From NCBI RefSeq assembly GCF_015160875.1, contig NZ_CP063374.1, positions 5,893,501 through 5,957,500 of the forward strand: a stretch of DNA of 64,000 nt, in the 5' to 3' direction. This DNA is from Streptomyces chromofuscus (GTDB lineage: Bacteria; Actinomycetota; Actinomycetes; Streptomycetales; Streptomycetaceae). The translations under genes and the position numbers were made by a program. Below, piece by piece: positions 9,181 through 17,447 of the stretch (the first letter of the stretch is position 1; every line of letters begins with the position of its first letter). The notes below the pieces were generated by a model. The model saw only the letters and a program-made list of their open reading frames with translations, made no database searches and had not been told where the DNA came from.

Positions 9181-10304
9181 TGAACGACTCTCCCTGGGGG
9201 GCGCCGCCCCACGCCGGGTACTGGGGGCCGTCCGACAGGGGGCCTGTCCAGGGGGCCGCCCCGGCGGGTCCCACGTACGATGCGCATGACGCGCAGCAGA
9301 CTCGCCCCATGCCCATCGTGCCCGACGTATCCGCACACGGCGGAAGCCAGGATGACGACCGGGGGGCCGCCCGGCTGGGCGGCCCCTTGTTCCGCGACGA
9401 GAGCCCGTCGGCGCCACCCCACGGCACGGTGCCGCAGAATCCGGAGCCCATGCACGACGCCCCTCAGCCGGCGCCCGCACCGCAGAAGAAGAGTGCGGGC
9501 CGCGACCTGGGCGCGGCGATAGGGGTCGGGGTCGGGCTCGGTGCGGTGATCATCGCGTCCCTGTTCATCGTCAAGGCGGTGTTCGTCGGGGTCGTGGCGG
9601 TGGCCGTCGTGGTGGGCCTGTGGGAGCTGACCAAGCGGCTGGAGGAGCGCAAGGGCATTCACGCTCCACTCGTGCCGCTGGCGGTCGGTGGCGCGGCGAT
9701 GGTCGTCGCCGGGTATGTGCGGGGCGCCGAGGGCGCGTGGGTGGCGATGGCCCTCACCGCGCTGGCGGTGCTGGTCTGGCGGATGACGGAACCGCCGGAG
9801 GACTATCTCAGGGACGTGACGGCCGGGGTCTTCGCGGCGTTCTACGTCCCGTTCCTGGCGACGTTCGTCGCGATGATGCTGACCGCGGAGGACGGGCCGC
9901 AGCGGGTGTTCGTGTTCCTGCTGCTCACGGTGGTCAGCGACACGGGGGCCTACGCCGTCGGCTGGCGCTTCGGGCGGCACAAGCTGGCTCCGCGCATCAG
10001 CCCCGGCAAGACCCGTGAGGGCCTGGTCGGCGCGGTCAGCTTCGCCATGGCCGCCGGCGCGTTGTGCATGGAGTTCCTGATCGACGACGGCACGTGGTGG
10101 CAGGGCCTGCTGCTGGGCCTCGCGGTCGCCGCGAGTGCCACCCTGGGCGACCTCGGCGAGTCGATGATCAAGCGGGACCTCGGCATCAAGGACATGGGCA
10201 CGTTGCTGCCGGGGCACGGCGGCATCATGGACCGGCTGGACTCGTTGCTGCCCACGGCCCCCGTGGTGTGGCTGCTGCTGGTGCTGTTCGTGGGGTCCGG
10301 CTGA
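9180..10304 (+). CDS. cdsA: Phosphatidate cytidylyltransferase (CDP-diglyceride synthase)
   Basis: A 374-residue integral membrane enzyme making CDP-diacylglycerol for phospholipid synthesis. Residues 1-110 are a Pro/Gly/Asp-rich cytoplasmic extension ending with PAPQKKSAGRDLG. About eight hydrophobic helices follow. The C-terminus has the family signature: GDLGESMIKRDLGIKDMG followed by LLPGHGGIMDRLDS. The long N-terminal extension is usual in Streptomyces. The ATG at 9180 overlaps the frr stop. A rho-independent-like hairpin follows at 10325. Confidence 0.95.
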   Translation: MNDSPWGAPPHAGYWGPSDRGPVQGAAPAGPTYDAHDAQQTRPMPIVPDVSAHGGSQDDDRGAARLGGPLFRDESPSAPPHGTVPQNPEPMHDAPQPAPAPQKKSAGRDLGAAIGVGVGLGAVIIASLFIVKAVFVGVVAVAVVVGLWELTKRLEERKGIHAPLVPLAVGGAAMVVAGYVRGAEGAWVAMALTALAVLVWRMTEPPEDYLRDVTAGVFAAFYVPFLATFVAMMLTAEDGPQRVFVFLLLTVVSDTGAYAVGWRFGRHKLAPRISPGKTREGLVGAVSFAMAAGALCMEFLIDDGTWWQGLLLGLAVAASATLGDLGESMIKRDLGIKDMGTLLPGHGGIMDRLDSLLPTAPVVWLLLVLFVGSG

Positions 10305-10324
10305 GTCGTCGCGCGCGTTCCGAG

Positions 10325-10354
10325 GAGCCCCTGCCCTGTGACGGGCGGGGGCTC
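10325..10354 (+). terminator. Terminator after cdsA
   Basis: GAGCCCC-TGCCC pairs with GGGC-G-GGGGCTC around a 6-nt loop and is followed by TTTGTC. It sits 20 bp after the cdsA stop and ends the rpsB-to-cdsA transcript. It may also serve the convergent DUF6233 gene. Confidence 0.8.
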
Positions 10355-10521
10355 TTTGTCATCGGGGTCCGTTCGGACCGGAGTCGGTCGGATGGGGGAC
10401 CGCGCACCCAGCCGAGCGGTCCAGGTCCCGTTGCCGGGGCCGGGGATCGGGTCGCGACTGCCGCGGCCTCTCCAGCAGCACCGCCGTTCACCCCATGCGC
10501 CGGGCCGGTGCCCACGGCGGC

Positions 10522-10875
10522 CTACTCCAGAAAACCGAGTGCGGTGTCGGGGCGGCAGTGCGGGCATGCCGGCACCTGGCGGCGCAGCGCGTCCAGCGCC
10601 TGCGCGCGGGAGGCGCCCACACACCGGTCGTTCCTGGCCGCGACCCAGCACTCGCCGGCGTGCACGGCCACCAGATTGCTCTTGTTCAGGCCCCGCTCGA
10701 CCAGCCACTCCGGTGGCGGCGGCCGCATCTCGTCGGCTCGACGGCGCTCCGATTCCCGGCGCTGCTCGTCGGCGATCCACCGGTCGAGCTGTGCCAGCGC
10801 CGCCGTCGCCTGCTGGACCACCACACGGCGTGCGAACCGCAACAGCTCCAGACGAGAAGGCGGGGTATCGTTCAC
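10522..10875 (-). CDS. DUF6233-type small protein of unknown function
   Basis: A 117-residue protein resembling the Streptomyces DUF6233 family. It has a long basic/acidic helix (LDRWIADEQRRESERRRADE), the segment PPPPEWLVERGLNK, then a Cys-containing C-terminal part (GECWVAARNDRCVGAS and VPACPHCRPDTALGFLE) that may bind a metal. The GTG at 10875 (VNDTPPSRLELLRF) fits the family; a 66-residue upstream extension is low-complexity. Such genes are common, often in accessory regions, and their function is unknown. It lies alone between cdsA and rlmN. Confidence 0.7.
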   Translation of the reverse strand: MNDTPPSRLELLRFARRVVVQQATAALAQLDRWIADEQRRESERRRADEMRPPPPEWLVERGLNKSNLVAVHAGECWVAARNDRCVGASRAQALDALRRQVPACPHCRPDTALGFLE

Positions 10876-11374
10876 GCGTTCGATTCTAGATTCGCGTCTT
10901 CGCGTGAGCAGCACGGGGCCGGGTCGGAGAGGCTGCTCTCCCGAGCGTCGAGCCGAACCGGGGTGAATCAGGCGCGCTGCCGGCGGTCGCCGACCAGGGC
11001 GGCCACCGTGGTGACGGCCAACGCTGACATCCACAGGCGACATCAACAGCGCCGACGCACGCGGGCCCCCCATGACAGCTCAGTGCGGTACTGGCGAACT
11101 GCCGACGGCCCAGCCCACCAGTGCCTGCCCGCATCTTTCGAGCGCCGGAGCACATTCCGAGCCGATGAGGAGCAGGAGGGGGGCGGTGCGCCGGCGCGAC
11201 TGGGATCCCGAGGCGAACCCGGGGACCTTGCAATTCCCGCCCCCTTGGCCGCCGAGGCCCTTGTCGGACGCATCGAACCGGCCCGTCGCGCCAGAAGCCG
11301 GCACCTGCCGCCGACAACCTGATGGCGTCGGCCGCCGCAGGTCACCCAAGTGGATCTGCGACACTGGTACAGCC
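10876..11374. other. Gene-free stretch before rlmN
   Basis: About 500 bp with open frames on both strands but none with recognisable protein features. It should contain the promoter of the DUF6233 gene on one side and of rlmN on the other. In related strains the cdsA-rlmN gap varies in content, so this may be a scar of past insertions; that is inference only. Confidence 0.4.
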
Positions 11375-12481
11375 ATGCCTAAGCCCGGAGAACTCACATT
11401 CGTCGCCCCGCGCGGAGCCAAGAAGCCGCCGCGGCATCTTGCCGATCTCACGCCTGCCGAGCGCAAGGAAGTCGTTGCCGAGATCGGTGAGAAGCCGTTT
11501 CGTGCCAAGCAGCTCTCGCAGCACTACTTCGCGCGGTACGCGCACGACCCGGAGCAGTGGACCGACATCCCGGCCGCGGCGCGGGGGAAGCTGCGGGAGG
11601 CGTTGCTTCCCGAGCTGATGACCGTCGTCCGGCATCTGTCGACGGACGAGGGCACCACCCGCAAGACGCTGTGGCGGCTGTTCGACGGCACGCTCGTCGA
11701 GTCGGTGCTGATGCGGTACCCGGACCGGGTGACCATGTGCATCAGCTCGCAGGCCGGCTGCGGTATGAACTGTCCCTTCTGCGCCACCGGGCAGGCCGGG
11801 CTCGACCGGAATCTGTCGACCGCCGAGATCGTGCACCAGATCGTCGACGGCATGCGGGCGCTGCGGGACGGCGAGGTGCCCGGCGGGCCCGCGCGGCTGT
11901 CCAACATCGTCTTCATGGGCATGGGCGAGCCCCTCGCCAACTACAAGCGTGTCGTGGGAGCCATCCGCGCGCTCACCGATCCCGAGCCGGACGGGCTCGG
12001 GCTGTCGCAGCGCGGCATCACCGTGTCGACCGTCGGACTCGTCCCGGCGATTCACCGGTTCGCCGACGAGGGCTTCAAGTGCCGCCTCGCCATCTCGCTG
12101 CACGCCCCCGACGACGAACTGCGCGACACCCTCGTGCCCGTCAACACCCGCTGGAAGGTGCGCGAGGTGCTCGACGCCGGGTTCGACTACGTCCAGAAGT
12201 CCGGGCGGCGGCTGTCCATCGAGTACGCGCTGATCCGGGACATCAACGACCAGGCCTGGCGCGGCGACCGGCTCGGCCGGCTGCTCAAGGGCAAGCCCGT
12301 GCACGTCAACCTGATCCCGCTGAACCCGACACCCGGCTCCAAGTGGACCGCCTCCCGGCCCGAGGACGAGAAGGCGTTCGTCGAGGCCATCGCCGCCCAT
12401 GGTGTGCCGGTGACGATCCGGGACACCCGTGGACAGGAGATCGACGGGGCGTGTGGTCAGCTCGCAGCCACCGAGCGGTAG
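11375..12481 (+). CDS. rlmN: Dual-specificity 23S rRNA/tRNA methyltransferase RlmN
   Basis: A 368-residue radical SAM enzyme that methylates C2 of A2503 in 23S rRNA and A37 in some tRNAs. The iron-sulfur motif C-x3-C-x2-C is in QAGCGMNCPFCATGQ near residue 130. GMGEPLANY and ISLHAPDDELR are family motifs. The C-terminal catalytic cysteine is in QEIDGACGQLA. The ATG at 11375 (MPKPGELTFVAPRG) matches family starts; the longer upstream open frame is rejected. No clear Shine-Dalgarno is seen, so leaderless or near-leaderless translation is possible. The TPP riboswitch begins 26 bp after the stop. Confidence 0.96.
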   Translation: MPKPGELTFVAPRGAKKPPRHLADLTPAERKEVVAEIGEKPFRAKQLSQHYFARYAHDPEQWTDIPAAARGKLREALLPELMTVVRHLSTDEGTTRKTLWRLFDGTLVESVLMRYPDRVTMCISSQAGCGMNCPFCATGQAGLDRNLSTAEIVHQIVDGMRALRDGEVPGGPARLSNIVFMGMGEPLANYKRVVGAIRALTDPEPDGLGLSQRGITVSTVGLVPAIHRFADEGFKCRLAISLHAPDDELRDTLVPVNTRWKVREVLDAGFDYVQKSGRRLSIEYALIRDINDQAWRGDRLGRLLKGKPVHVNLIPLNPTPGSKWTASRPEDEKAFVEAIAAHGVPVTIRDTRGQEIDGACGQLAATER

Positions 12482-12507
12482 TCTGACGCCGTACACATCT
12501 TCATATT

Positions 12508-12609
12508 CCGGCAGGGGAGCGCCACAGCGCTGAGAGTGCGGCAGCCATGACCACTTGGTGGGCCGCAGACCCTCTGAACCTCGCCCAGGTCATTCTGGGT
12601 AGGGAGATC
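12508..12609 (+). promoter_or_regulatory. TPP riboswitch (THI element)
   Basis: The conserved thi-box elements are in order: GGGGAGC, then CTGAGAGTG at 12530-12538, a variable P3 arm, ACCCTCTGAACCT near 12569-12581, CAGGTCATTCTGGGTAGGGAG near 12586-12605. It lies in the leader of thiB, about 90 nt before its start codon. TPP binding is expected to switch off the downstream transporter genes through the hairpin at 12631-12667 or by masking the ribosome-binding site. Confidence 0.93.
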
Positions 12610-12630
12610 GGTCGTCACTCGAGCTGTTGC

Positions 12631-12667
12631 GCCCTGCCCGGGAACCGTTCCAGGTCCCGGGCAGGGC
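12631..12667 (+). promoter_or_regulatory. Expression-platform hairpin of the TPP riboswitch
   Basis: A perfect 13-bp stem, 12631-12643 with 12655-12667, around an 11-nt loop, directly after the THI element and 24 nt before the AGGAGG of thiB. No run of T follows, so it is either a GC-rich actinobacterial terminator or an element controlling access to the thiB start. Confidence 0.7.
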
Positions 12668-12700
12668 CGCGTCTCTTCCTGGTCAGCCAGGAGGAAATCA

Positions 12701-13777
12701 GTGAGCAACACCAAGAAGTTCACAGCCGTCGTCGTCGGGCTGGGGCTGGTCACGCTGTCCGCGTGCGGGTCCGAAGAGTCCGCCGGCTCCGGGGACTCCA
12801 AGACGGTCACCCTGGTAAGCCATGACTCCTGGGTCGTGTCCAAGAGCGTGATCGCCGACTTCGAGAAGCAGTCCGGCTACCAGGTCAAGGTCCTCAAGGA
12901 CGGCGACGCGGGCCAGGCCGTCAACAAGGCCATCCTGACCAAGGACAACCCGCAGGGCGACGTCCTGTTCGGCGTCGACAACACCCTGCTGTCCCGCGCG
13001 CTCGACAACGGCCTGTTCCAGCCGCACGAGGCGAAGGACTCCGACCTGGTCCTGCCCGAGTACCGGGCCGACCAGGAACAGCACCGGGTCACCGCCGTGG
13101 ACACCGGCGACATCTGCGTCAACTACGACAAGGCCTACTTCAGCGAGCGCAAGCTGGAGCCGCCGAAGACCCTCGACGACCTGGTCGAGCCCCCGTACAA
13201 GAACCTGCTCGTCACCGAGAACGCGTCCACCTCCTCACCGGGCCTCGGCTTCCTGCTCGGCACCGCCGCGAAGTACGGGGACGACGGCTGGGCGGACTAC
13301 TGGAAGAAGCTCAAGGCCAACGGCGTGAAGGTGGTCGACGGCTGGGAGCAGGCGTACAACGAGGAGTTCTCCGGTTCGGCGGGCGGGAAGAAGGCGGGCG
13401 GCGACCGGCCGCTGGTCGTGTCCTACGCCTCCTCGCCGCCCGCCGAGGTCGTCTTCGCCGACCCGAAGCCGAAGACCGCCCCGACCGGCGTGGCCGAGGG
13501 CACCTGCTTCCGGCAGGTCGAGTACGCCGGGCTGCTGAGCAACGCGAAGAACCCCGAGGGCGGCAAGGCGCTGCTCGACTTCATGCTCACCAAGCAGTTC
13601 CAGGACGACATGCCGCTGAACATGTTCGTCTACCCGGTGCGGGAGGGCGCCCAGGTGCCCCAGGAGTTCGTCAAGTACGGCCCGCAGGCGAAGGATCCCC
13701 AGACCATGGACCCCGCGAAGATCGCCGAAAACCGTGACGAGTGGGTCAAGTCGTGGACGTCGCTCGTACTGAAGTAG
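12701..13777 (+). CDS. thiB: Thiamine-type ABC transporter substrate-binding lipoprotein
   Basis: A 358-residue extracellular binding protein. The N-terminus (MSNTKKFTAVVVGLGLVTLS, then AC) is a type II signal peptide with a lipobox at the cysteine. The mature part matches the ThiB/iron-binding fold: VTLVSHDSWVVSKSVIADFE, GDVLFGVDNTLLSRAL, DTGDICVNYDKAYF. The GTG at 12701 follows AGGAGGAAATCA. Regulation by the TPP riboswitch 90 nt upstream and the downstream thiP/thiQ genes make thiamine or a precursor the expected cargo. It overlaps thiP. Confidence 0.93.
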   Translation: MSNTKKFTAVVVGLGLVTLSACGSEESAGSGDSKTVTLVSHDSWVVSKSVIADFEKQSGYQVKVLKDGDAGQAVNKAILTKDNPQGDVLFGVDNTLLSRALDNGLFQPHEAKDSDLVLPEYRADQEQHRVTAVDTGDICVNYDKAYFSERKLEPPKTLDDLVEPPYKNLLVTENASTSSPGLGFLLGTAAKYGDDGWADYWKKLKANGVKVVDGWEQAYNEEFSGSAGGKKAGGDRPLVVSYASSPPAEVVFADPKPKTAPTGVAEGTCFRQVEYAGLLSNAKNPEGGKALLDFMLTKQFQDDMPLNMFVYPVREGAQVPQEFVKYGPQAKDPQTMDPAKIAENRDEWVKSWTSLVLK

Positions 13778-15426
13778 CCCTGAAGAGGCGCGTCGGGCGC
13801 GGTGGCGCGGCGCGGCTCGGGCTCCTCGCCCTGCCCGTCGCGTTCTTCGCGGTCTTCTTCGCCTACCCCGTCGCCGCGATCGTCGGCCGGGGACTGAAGG
13901 CCGACGGCACCTGGCAGTTCGGGCGACTCGCCGACGTGCTGACCCAGTCCGGTGTCCGGGACGTCCTGTGGTTCACCACCTGGCAGGCGCTGGCCTCCAC
14001 CGCGCTGACGCTGCTGATCGCCCTGCCGGGCGCCTATGTGTTCGCCCGGTTCGCCTTCCCCGGCAAACAGGTCCTGCGGGCGGTCGTCACCGTCCCGTTC
14101 GTGCTGCCGACGGTGGTGGTCGGGACGGCGTTCCTGGCGCTGGCCGGACGCGGCGGGCTGCTGGACGAGCTGTGGGGCGTACGGCTGGACACCACCGTGT
14201 GGGCGATCCTGCTCGCGCACGTCTTCTTCAACTACGCGGTCGTCGTACGGACGGTCGGCGGGCTCTGGGCGCAGCTCGACCCACGGCAGGAGGAGGCCGC
14301 GCGGATGCTCGGGGCGTCACGCCTCACCGCCTGGCGGACCGTCACCCTGCCCGCCCTCGCGCCCGCCGTCGCCGCCGCCGCGCTGATGGTCTTCCTGTTC
14401 ACCTTCACCTCCTTCGGTGTGGTGCAGATCCTCGGCGGTCCGACCTTCTCCACCCTCGAAGTGGAGATCTACCGGCAGACGACGGAGATCTTCGACCTCA
14501 CCACCGCAGCGGTGCTGACGCTGGTCCAGTTCACGGCGGTGGGCGCCGTGCTCGCCGTGCACGCCTGGACCGTACGGCGGCGGGAGACCGCCCTGCGGCT
14601 GGTGGACGCCTCGGTGACCGCGCGCCGGCCGCGCGGCGCAGGGCAGTGGGCGCTGCTGGCCGGCGTCCTCGTCACCATCGCCGTCCTGCTTCTGCTGCCG
14701 CTGGCCGTGCTGGTGCAGCGGTCGTTCGACGCGTCCGGATTCGCCTACTACCGGGCGCTCACCAGCGAGGACGGCGGCACCTTCCTGGTCCCGCCGATCG
14801 ACGCGATCGGCAATTCGCTGTCGTACGCCGTCGTCGCCACCGCGATCGCCGTGCTGGTCGGCGGGCTCGCGGCGGTGGCGCTGACCCGGCGGGACGCGGG
14901 TCGGTTCGTGCGCGGGTTCGACGCGCTGCTGATGCTGCCGCTGGGGGTGTCGGCGGTGACGGTCGGGTTCGGGTTCCTGATCGCGCTCGACGAGCCGCCG
15001 CTGAACCTGCGTGCCTCGTGGATCTTGGTGCCGCTGGCGCAGGCGCTGGTCGGGGTGCCGTTCGTCGTCCGGACGATGCTGCCCGTGCTGCGCGCGGTGG
15101 ACGTACGGCTGCGCGAGGCGGCGGCGGTGCTCGGGGCGTCGCCGTGGCGGGCCTGGCGTGAGGTGGACCTGCCGATGGTGCGACGGGCGCTGCTGGTCGC
15201 GGCCGGGTTCGCCTTCGCCGTGTCGCTCGGGGAGTTCGGGGCGACCGTGTTCATCGCACGGCCGGACCGTCCCACGCTGCCGGTGGCCGTGGCACGGCTG
15301 CTGGGACGGCCCGGTGACCTCAACTACGGGCAGGCGATGGCCCTGTCGACGATTCTGATGGTGGTGTGCGCGGTGGCGCTGCTGGTTCTGGAGCGGCTGC
15401 GGACCGACCGGACGGGGGAGTTCTGA
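13753..15426 (+). CDS. thiP: Thiamine-type ABC transporter permease, duplicated domain
   Basis: A protein of about 557 residues with twelve predicted membrane helices. It is two fused BPD-type permease domains, each with an EAA loop: EEAARMLGASRLTAWRTVTL near residue 185 and EAAAVLGASPWRAWREVDLP near 456. These loops dock on the ATPase. The gene starts inside thiB; a GTG at 13753 (VDVARTEVALKRR) is preferred and a GTG at 13741 is possible. The stop overlaps the ATG of thiQ. It is part of the riboswitch-controlled thiBPQ operon. Confidence 0.93.
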   Translation: MDVARTEVALKRRVGRGGAARLGLLALPVAFFAVFFAYPVAAIVGRGLKADGTWQFGRLADVLTQSGVRDVLWFTTWQALASTALTLLIALPGAYVFARFAFPGKQVLRAVVTVPFVLPTVVVGTAFLALAGRGGLLDELWGVRLDTTVWAILLAHVFFNYAVVVRTVGGLWAQLDPRQEEAARMLGASRLTAWRTVTLPALAPAVAAAALMVFLFTFTSFGVVQILGGPTFSTLEVEIYRQTTEIFDLTTAAVLTLVQFTAVGAVLAVHAWTVRRRETALRLVDASVTARRPRGAGQWALLAGVLVTIAVLLLLPLAVLVQRSFDASGFAYYRALTSEDGGTFLVPPIDAIGNSLSYAVVATAIAVLVGGLAAVALTRRDAGRFVRGFDALLMLPLGVSAVTVGFGFLIALDEPPLNLRASWILVPLAQALVGVPFVVRTMLPVLRAVDVRLREAAAVLGASPWRAWREVDLPMVRRALLVAAGFAFAVSLGEFGATVFIARPDRPTLPVAVARLLGRPGDLNYGQAMALSTILMVVCAVALLVLERLRTDRTGEF

Positions 15427-16448
15427 TGCTGCTCGGCCTGCAGAAGGCGACCGTACGCTTCGGCGGGCGGCCCGTGCTCGACGGGGTGGACCTGACCGTC
15501 GCCGAGCACGAGGTGGTGTGCGTGCTCGGGCCCAGCGGCAGCGGCAAGTCGACACTGCTGCGAGCCGTGGCCGGGCTGCAGCTCCTCGACTCCGGGCGCG
15601 TGCTGCTGGATGGGCGCGACCAGGCCGGGGTGCCCGCGCACCGCCGGGGGGTCGGGCTGATGTTCCAGGACCATCAGCTGTTCCCGCAGCGGGACGTGGG
15701 CGGCAACGTGGCCTTCGGGCTGCGGATGCACGGGGCGTCGACGGCGCAACAACAGGAGCGCGTACGGGAGTTGCTGGACCTGGTCGGGCTTCCGGGTGCC
15801 GCCCACCGGGCGGTCGCGGCGCTGTCCGGCGGCGAGCAGCAGCGGGTGGCGCTGGCGAGGGCGCTGGCGCCGCGGCCCCGGCTGCTGATGCTGGACGAGC
15901 CGCTCGGCCAGCTGGACCGGTCGCTGCGGGAGCGGCTGGTCGTGGAGCTGCGGGAGCTGTTCGGCCGGCTCGGCACGACCGTGCTGGCGGTGACGCACGA
16001 CCAGGGGGAGGCCTTCGCGCTGGCCGACCGGGTGGTGGTGATGCGGGACGGGCGGATCGCGCAGTCCGGTACGCCGCTCCAGGTGTGGCAGCGGCCCGCG
16101 GACGCCTTCGTGGCGCGCTTTTTGGGCTTCGACAATGTGATCGACGCGACGGTCGGCGGGCAGGTCGCGGACACGGCGTGGGGGAAGCTGCCGGTGCCGG
16201 AGGGCGCGGCGCAGGGGGCGCGGGACGTTCTCGTGCGGCCCGCCGGTGTGCGTCTCGTGGTGGCGGACGCCGGGTTGCGGTGCACGGTGACCGCTCGGAC
16301 GTTCAAGGGCACCCATGTCGCCGTGCATCTGCAACCCGCCGACGCGGCGCCCCGGTTGGAGGCGGCGTGCGCCCTGCGCGAGGCGCCGGAGGTGGGGGAG
16401 ACGGTGGGCGTCGAGTTCGACGGCGCGGATGTCGTGGTGCTCGGCTGA
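15426..16448 (+). CDS. thiQ: Thiamine-type ABC transporter ATP-binding protein
   Basis: A 340-residue ABC ATPase with Walker A GPSGSGKST near residue 38, signature LSGGEQQRV near 137, Walker B LLMLDEPLG and the H-loop VTHDQGEA. About 110 C-terminal residues after the ATPase resemble a TOBE-like regulatory domain, which makes it longer than enterobacterial ThiQ. The start overlaps the thiP stop (TGATG). It energises the thiBPQ importer at the inner face of the membrane. Confidence 0.93.
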   Translation: MLLGLQKATVRFGGRPVLDGVDLTVAEHEVVCVLGPSGSGKSTLLRAVAGLQLLDSGRVLLDGRDQAGVPAHRRGVGLMFQDHQLFPQRDVGGNVAFGLRMHGASTAQQQERVRELLDLVGLPGAAHRAVAALSGGEQQRVALARALAPRPRLLMLDEPLGQLDRSLRERLVVELRELFGRLGTTVLAVTHDQGEAFALADRVVVMRDGRIAQSGTPLQVWQRPADAFVARFLGFDNVIDATVGGQVADTAWGKLPVPEGAAQGARDVLVRPAGVRLVVADAGLRCTVTARTFKGTHVAVHLQPADAAPRLEAACALREAPEVGETVGVEFDGADVVVLG

Positions 16449-16585
16449 TCCGGCGCTCGCGGGGTTGCGGGCATGACGCGACTCGCACATGACCGGTACG
16501 GCGACGCGATCACCCACCAGGTACGGCGGGTGGCCCGCCCCCGGGCGAGGGGACGGGCCGGCGTCGCGCACACCGTGCGCAGGGG

Positions 16586-17287
16586 TCAGCGGTCGCTGCT
16601 CGCCCCGCGACGGCGCATGCCGAAGAACACCGCGCCGCCGCCCACGACGAGCAGGGTCGCGGCGATGCCGGCGATCAGCCCGGTGCTGGAGTCGGCGCCG
16701 GTCTCGGCAAGGTGGGAGTCACCGACCGCGGGTGACGGGGCGTTGCTCGCGGTGTCCGCGGGCGGGGTGCTGTCGTCCTCGGAGGGCGGCGCGGCCGGTG
16801 TGCCGGACTCGGCCGGGGCGGTGGGAGTGTCCGACGGCTGCGGCGTCGTCTCCGACGGGGGCGGGGTGGGCGTCGCGGTCTCCTCGGTGGTGCAGGCCGT
16901 GGCCGGGGTGACCAGGTTGGGCTTGATGTCCTCGTCGACCTGATTGCCGGCCTTGACGTGGATGCGGTACGTCGCCAGCGGCTTCCAGTCCTCGGCGAAG
17001 GTGATCGTGACACCCTCGCGCGAGCCCTTGACCACCTGGCTGCCGACGAGACGCTCGTCGGCGCCGTTGTTCTCCAGGTAGACCTTGACGGTCGCCGGGG
17101 TCCCGGTCGGGTCCTTGTCGGTGACCGTGATGACGCCCTTCGTACCGTCGCACTCCGCCGCGGCGGAGAACTCACTGATGTCGCAGGCGAGGGCGTTGCC
17201 CGCGACTCCGAGCGCGAGCGCGGCGGAGGCCGCGGTGACACCGAGGACGCGCACGGAACGACGTGCGTTACGGCGATGTATGGACAC
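16586..17287 (-). CDS. Sortase-anchored LAETG cell-surface protein
   Basis: A 233-residue exported protein. It has an N-terminal signal peptide (VTAASAALALGVAGNALA), a compact domain of about 110 residues with three cysteines (ACDISEFSAAAECDG and TPATACTTEE), and a Thr/Pro-rich wall-spanning stalk. A C-terminal sorting signal LAETG is followed by a hydrophobic helix and the RRRGASSDR tail. LAxTG is the motif used by class E sortases of Streptomyces. The ligand-binding or structural role of the folded domain is unknown. It is convergent with thiQ. Confidence 0.88.
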   Translation of the reverse strand: MSIHRRNARRSVRVLGVTAASAALALGVAGNALACDISEFSAAAECDGTKGVITVTDKDPTGTPATVKVYLENNGADERLVGSQVVKGSREGVTITFAEDWKPLATYRIHVKAGNQVDEDIKPNLVTPATACTTEETATPTPPPSETTPQPSDTPTAPAESGTPAAPPSEDDSTPPADTASNAPSPAVGDSHLAETGADSSTGLIAGIAATLLVVGGGAVFFGMRRRGASSDR

Positions 17288-17447
17288 GTTTGTCCTTCAT
17301 GGATGCGCAATTGCGGGGGGTTGAGGGGGAGTTGGGACAACAGCGCGGCCGTGGCCCCAGCGCCCCCAGGAGGCTCACAGGTCTATAAGCGCTCCATAAG
17401 CAGTGTCAATCCGCAGGCGCATCCTGGGCGTTGGCTTTGCCCGCTTA

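Noticed and set aside
16586..17287. Chaplin-type hydrophobic surface protein
   Set aside because: It carries an LAETG signal but lacks the chaplin domain (short hydrophobic GN/VGNSCNN-type repeat).
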